DNA of 64,000 nt from Seongchinamella sediminis (GTDB lineage Bacteria > Pseudomonadota > Gammaproteobacteria > Pseudomonadales > Halieaceae), in assembly GCF_003457605.1 (NCBI RefSeq), contig NZ_QRAN01000001.1, positions 248,642 to 312,641 of the forward strand. The letters run 5' to 3'. Positions within the stretch are counted from its first letter, which is position 1. Every line of letters starts with the position of its first letter. Shown piece by piece: positions 62,195-64,000 of the stretch. The notes below the pieces were generated by a model. It did no database searches, was not told the origin of the DNA, and was given only the letters and a program-made list of their open reading frames with translations. The position numbers and the translations under genes are program-made.

Positions 62195-63664
62195 ATGCTG
62201 CGAATCGCCCAGGAAGCCCTGACCTTCGACGACGTACTACTGCTGCCCGGTTACTCGGAAGTGGTGGCCACCGACGTCTCCCTGAAGTCCCGGCTGACCC
62301 GCGAGATCGAGCTCAACATTCCCCTGGTCTCCGCCGCCATGGACACGGTGACCGAATCCCGCCTGGCCATTGCCATGGCCCAGGAAGGCGGCATCGGCAT
62401 CATCCACAAGAGCATGACCATCGCCGAGCAGGCGGAGCAGGTGCGCAAGGTCAAGAAGTTCGAGAGCGGGGTGGTCAAGGATCCCATTACCATCCAGCAG
62501 TCGGCCACCATTGCCGAGCTGATCGAGCTGACCTCCTATCACGGTATCTCGGGCGTGCCGGTGTTGAACGGTGAGGACCTGGTGGGCATCGTCACCCGCC
62601 GGGACCTGCGCTTCGAGTCGGACCACAGCAAGCTGGTGTCGGACATCATGACCCCGCGGGACAAGCTGGTGACGGTAAAAGAGGGGGCCAGCTCCACCGA
62701 GGTTCAGAGCCTGCTGCACCGGCACCGGATCGAGAAGATCCTGGTGGTCAACGACGATTTCGACCTGGCCGGCATGATTACCGTCAAGGATTTCGACAAG
62801 GCGGAGAGCTTTCCCGATGCCTGCAAGGATTCCCTGGGCCGGCTGCGCGTTGGCGCCTCCGTGGGCACCAGTCCGGACACGGATGACCGCGTGGCAGCGC
62901 TGATCCATGCCGGCGTGGACGTGCTGGTGGTGGACACCGCCCACGGCCACTCCCGCAACGTTATCGAACGGGTGCGGATGATCAAGGAAGCCTACCCGGC
63001 CATGCAGGTCATCGGCGGTAACATCGCCACCGCTGATGCCGCCCTGGCCCTGGCGGACGCCGGCGCCGACGCCGTCAAGGTGGGCATAGGCCCGGGCTCG
63101 ATCTGTACCACGCGAATCGTTACCGGCATTGGCGTGCCGCAGATTACCGCCATTGCCAATGTCGCCCAGGCCCTGGCGGAGCGCGATATTCCGCTGATTG
63201 CCGACGGCGGCATCCGGTTTTCCGGCGATATCGCCAAGGCCTATGCCGCCGGCGCCCACGCGGTGATGATGGGCAGCATGTTTGCCGGTACCGAGGAGGC
63301 CCCTGGCGAGGTCGAGCTGTACCAGGGCCGGACCTACAAGGCCTACCGGGGCATGGGCTCCCTGGGCGCCATGTCCCAGACCCAGGGCTCGTCGGACCGC
63401 TATTTCCAGGATTCCAGCAAGGGAGCGGAGAAGCTGGTGCCGGAAGGTATCGAGGGGCGGGTTCCCTACAAGGGCCCGGTGACCGCGATTGTGCACCAGT
63501 TGATGGGGGGCGTGCGTTCCGCCATGGGTTATACCGGCAGTGTCGACATGGACACCATGCGCACCCGGCCCCAGTTTGTGCGGGTCACCGCCGCGGGGGT
63601 GTCCGAGAGTCACGTCCACGACGTATCGATTACCAAGGAAGCACCGAACTACCCGGTGCGCTAA
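62195..63664 (+). CDS. guaB: IMP dehydrogenase
   Basis: Oxidises IMP to XMP with NAD, the rate-limiting step of guanine nucleotide synthesis. It is 489 residues (E. coli 488). Key features are the N-terminal [14 protein letters not shown], two CBS domains inserted at about 95-205 ([15 protein letters not shown]), the VDTAHGHS segment, the catalytic Cys loop in [16 protein letters not shown], the [12 protein letters not shown] phosphate site and the mobile-flap Arg-Tyr region in [10 protein letters not shown]. The ATG at 62195 has GGAG 12 bases upstream. guaA follows, so guaBA is an operon. Confidence 0.97.
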   Translation: MLRIAQEALTFDDVLLLPGYSEVVATDVSLKSRLTREIELNIPLVSAAMDTVTESRLAIAMAQEGGIGIIHKSMTIAEQAEQVRKVKKFESGVVKDPITIQQSATIAELIELTSYHGISGVPVLNGEDLVGIVTRRDLRFESDHSKLVSDIMTPRDKLVTVKEGASSTEVQSLLHRHRIEKILVVNDDFDLAGMITVKDFDKAESFPDACKDSLGRLRVGASVGTSPDTDDRVAALIHAGVDVLVVDTAHGHSRNVIERVRMIKEAYPAMQVIGGNIATADAALALADAGADAVKVGIGPGSICTTRIVTGIGVPQITAIANVAQALAERDIPLIADGGIRFSGDIAKAYAAGAHAVMMGSMFAGTEEAPGEVELYQGRTYKAYRGMGSLGAMSQTQGSSDRYFQDSSKGAEKLVPEGIEGRVPYKGPVTAIVHQLMGGVRSAMGYTGSVDMDTMRTRPQFVRVTAAGVSESHVHDVSITKEAPNYPVR

Positions 63665-63717
63665 CAGATACCCCGGCTGCGCGTCGTGTGACTGAACCGG
63701 CGTCGCCCACCCATCAA

Positions 63718-63750
63718 GCGTCATCCCCGCGCATGCGGGGATCCAGCGAC
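63718..63750. repeat. REP-like palindromic element between guaB and guaA
   Basis: GTCATCCCCGCGCATGCGGGGATCCAGCG pattern: an 8-bp perfect stem (ATCCCCGC/GCGGGGAT, 63723-63742) with a 4-base loop GCAT and the flank CGTCAT...CCAGCGA. This matches a dispersed repeat type common in proteobacteria, often visible as [11 protein letters not shown] in translation. Only one copy is in this window. Confidence 0.55.
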
Positions 63751-63764
63751 TACCAGGAACCACC

Positions 63765-64000
63765 ATGAGCGCAAACATTCACGCCCAGAAAATCCTCATT
63801 CTCGATTTCGGCTCCCAGTACACCCAGTTGATTGCCCGCCGGGTGCGTGAGGTCGGGGTTTACAGTGAGATTCGCGCGTTCGATATGAGTGAGGAGGAGA
63901 TTCGCGACTACGACCCGAAGGGCATCATTCTCTCCGGCGGGCCGGAATCGGTGGCGACGGCGGCCTCGCCGCGGGCGCCGCAGCTGGTATTTGAACTGGG
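63765..64000 (+). CDS. guaA: GMP synthase (glutamine-hydrolysing), 5' part
   Basis: The first 78 residues of GuaA, which aminates XMP to GMP; the gene runs off the right edge. The N-terminal glutamine amidotransferase domain is recognised from [27 protein letters not shown] and [11 protein letters not shown]. It follows guaB after a 100-base gap containing the REP-like element. No ribosome-binding site stronger than AGGAACC is seen. Confidence 0.96.
   Translation, partial: MSANIHAQKILILDFGSQYTQLIARRVREVGVYSEIRAFDMSEEEIRDYDPKGIILSGGPESVATAASPRAPQLVFEL

Noticed and set aside
62237-63778. A 513-codon minus-strand frame opposite guaB, beginning in the REP-like repeat
   Set aside because: The N-terminus ([12 protein letters not shown]) is the translation of the repeat, and the rest is antisense to guaB.
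1-64000. Mobile elements, prophage, CRISPR arrays, tRNA and rRNA genes
   Set aside because: No transposase, integrase, cas gene, direct-repeat array or recognisable stable RNA was found; composition is uniform except for the AT-rich patch at 34321-34440.

Overview
The window is a 64 kb stretch of a GC-rich (roughly 60-65 %) gammaproteobacterial chromosome. Gene content and family signatures (complete type II secretion operon, Pil-Chp-like chemosensory genes, paired acyl-CoA dehydrogenases, RimO/RsmE, RF2 with programmed frameshift, guaB-guaA) fit a marine aerobic heterotroph of the Cellvibrionales/Halieaceae kind. That placement is inference; no rRNA or other phylogenetic marker is present. 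Genes are dense, no gap exceeds 300 bases, and I saw no tRNA, rRNA, insertion sequence, prophage or CRISPR array.

Layout. 1-3.5 kb: a divergent pair (thiamine-binding YkoF-like protein plus a small-molecule kinase, minus strand) and a plus-strand run of a degenerate GGDEF protein, carbonic anhydrase, TrmH and a small membrane protein. 3.6-15.05 kb: a full gspC-N type II secretion operon, most genes overlapping by a few bases. 15.1-20.3 kb: rubredoxin, aminopeptidase P, an NSS sodium symporter, and a convergent cardiolipin synthase with a small membrane protein. 20.5-35.4 kb: a Pil-Chp-like chemosensory region. A degenerate AAA+/Fis-type regulator and an unknown protein precede response regulator, CheW, MCP, FimL/HPt protein, CheA-receiver hybrid, CheW and an unknown gene, followed by orphans. 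35.6-38 kb: a GGDEF-EAL protein. 38-41.7 kb: a ketosteroid-isomerase-like protein, two acyl-CoA dehydrogenases and a divergent SDR. 41.7-50.8 kb: periplasmic protease, DUF1499, EthD, HtpX, several small unknown genes, MsrA, CBS protein, RsmE and RimO. 50.9-56.4 kb: crotonase, DUF2244, SseA, prfB, lysS and a lipoprotein. 56.4-60.7 kb: histidine kinase, response regulator and a receiver-class III cyclase, divergent from a Crp-family regulator. 60.7-64 kb: xseA, guaB and the start of guaA.

Most interesting points. (1) The chemosensory cluster is an atypical Pil-Chp relative. ChpA is split into a FimL-like/HPt gene and a CheA-receiver gene, no CheR, CheB or PilH is present, and the MCP signalling tip and the PilG receiver are unusual. 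A AAA+ protein lacking GAFTGA and Walker B sits directly upstream. (2) A perfect Crp-type palindrome (TGTGA-N6-TCACA) and a second near-perfect one lie in the promoter region of this cluster. The window also encodes a Crp-family regulator whose recognition helix keeps the R-E-xxx-R residues that read such sites. (3) Divergent from that regulator is a receiver-linked class III nucleotidyl cyclase with Glu and Gly at the two purine-specifying positions. That pattern suggests GTP rather than ATP as substrate, so a cNMP-Crp-chemosensory circuit is a testable hypothesis. (4) An FNR/ANR-type box lies upstream of a CBS-domain gene, and steroid-type catabolic genes flank a divergent promoter carrying two overlapping palindromes.
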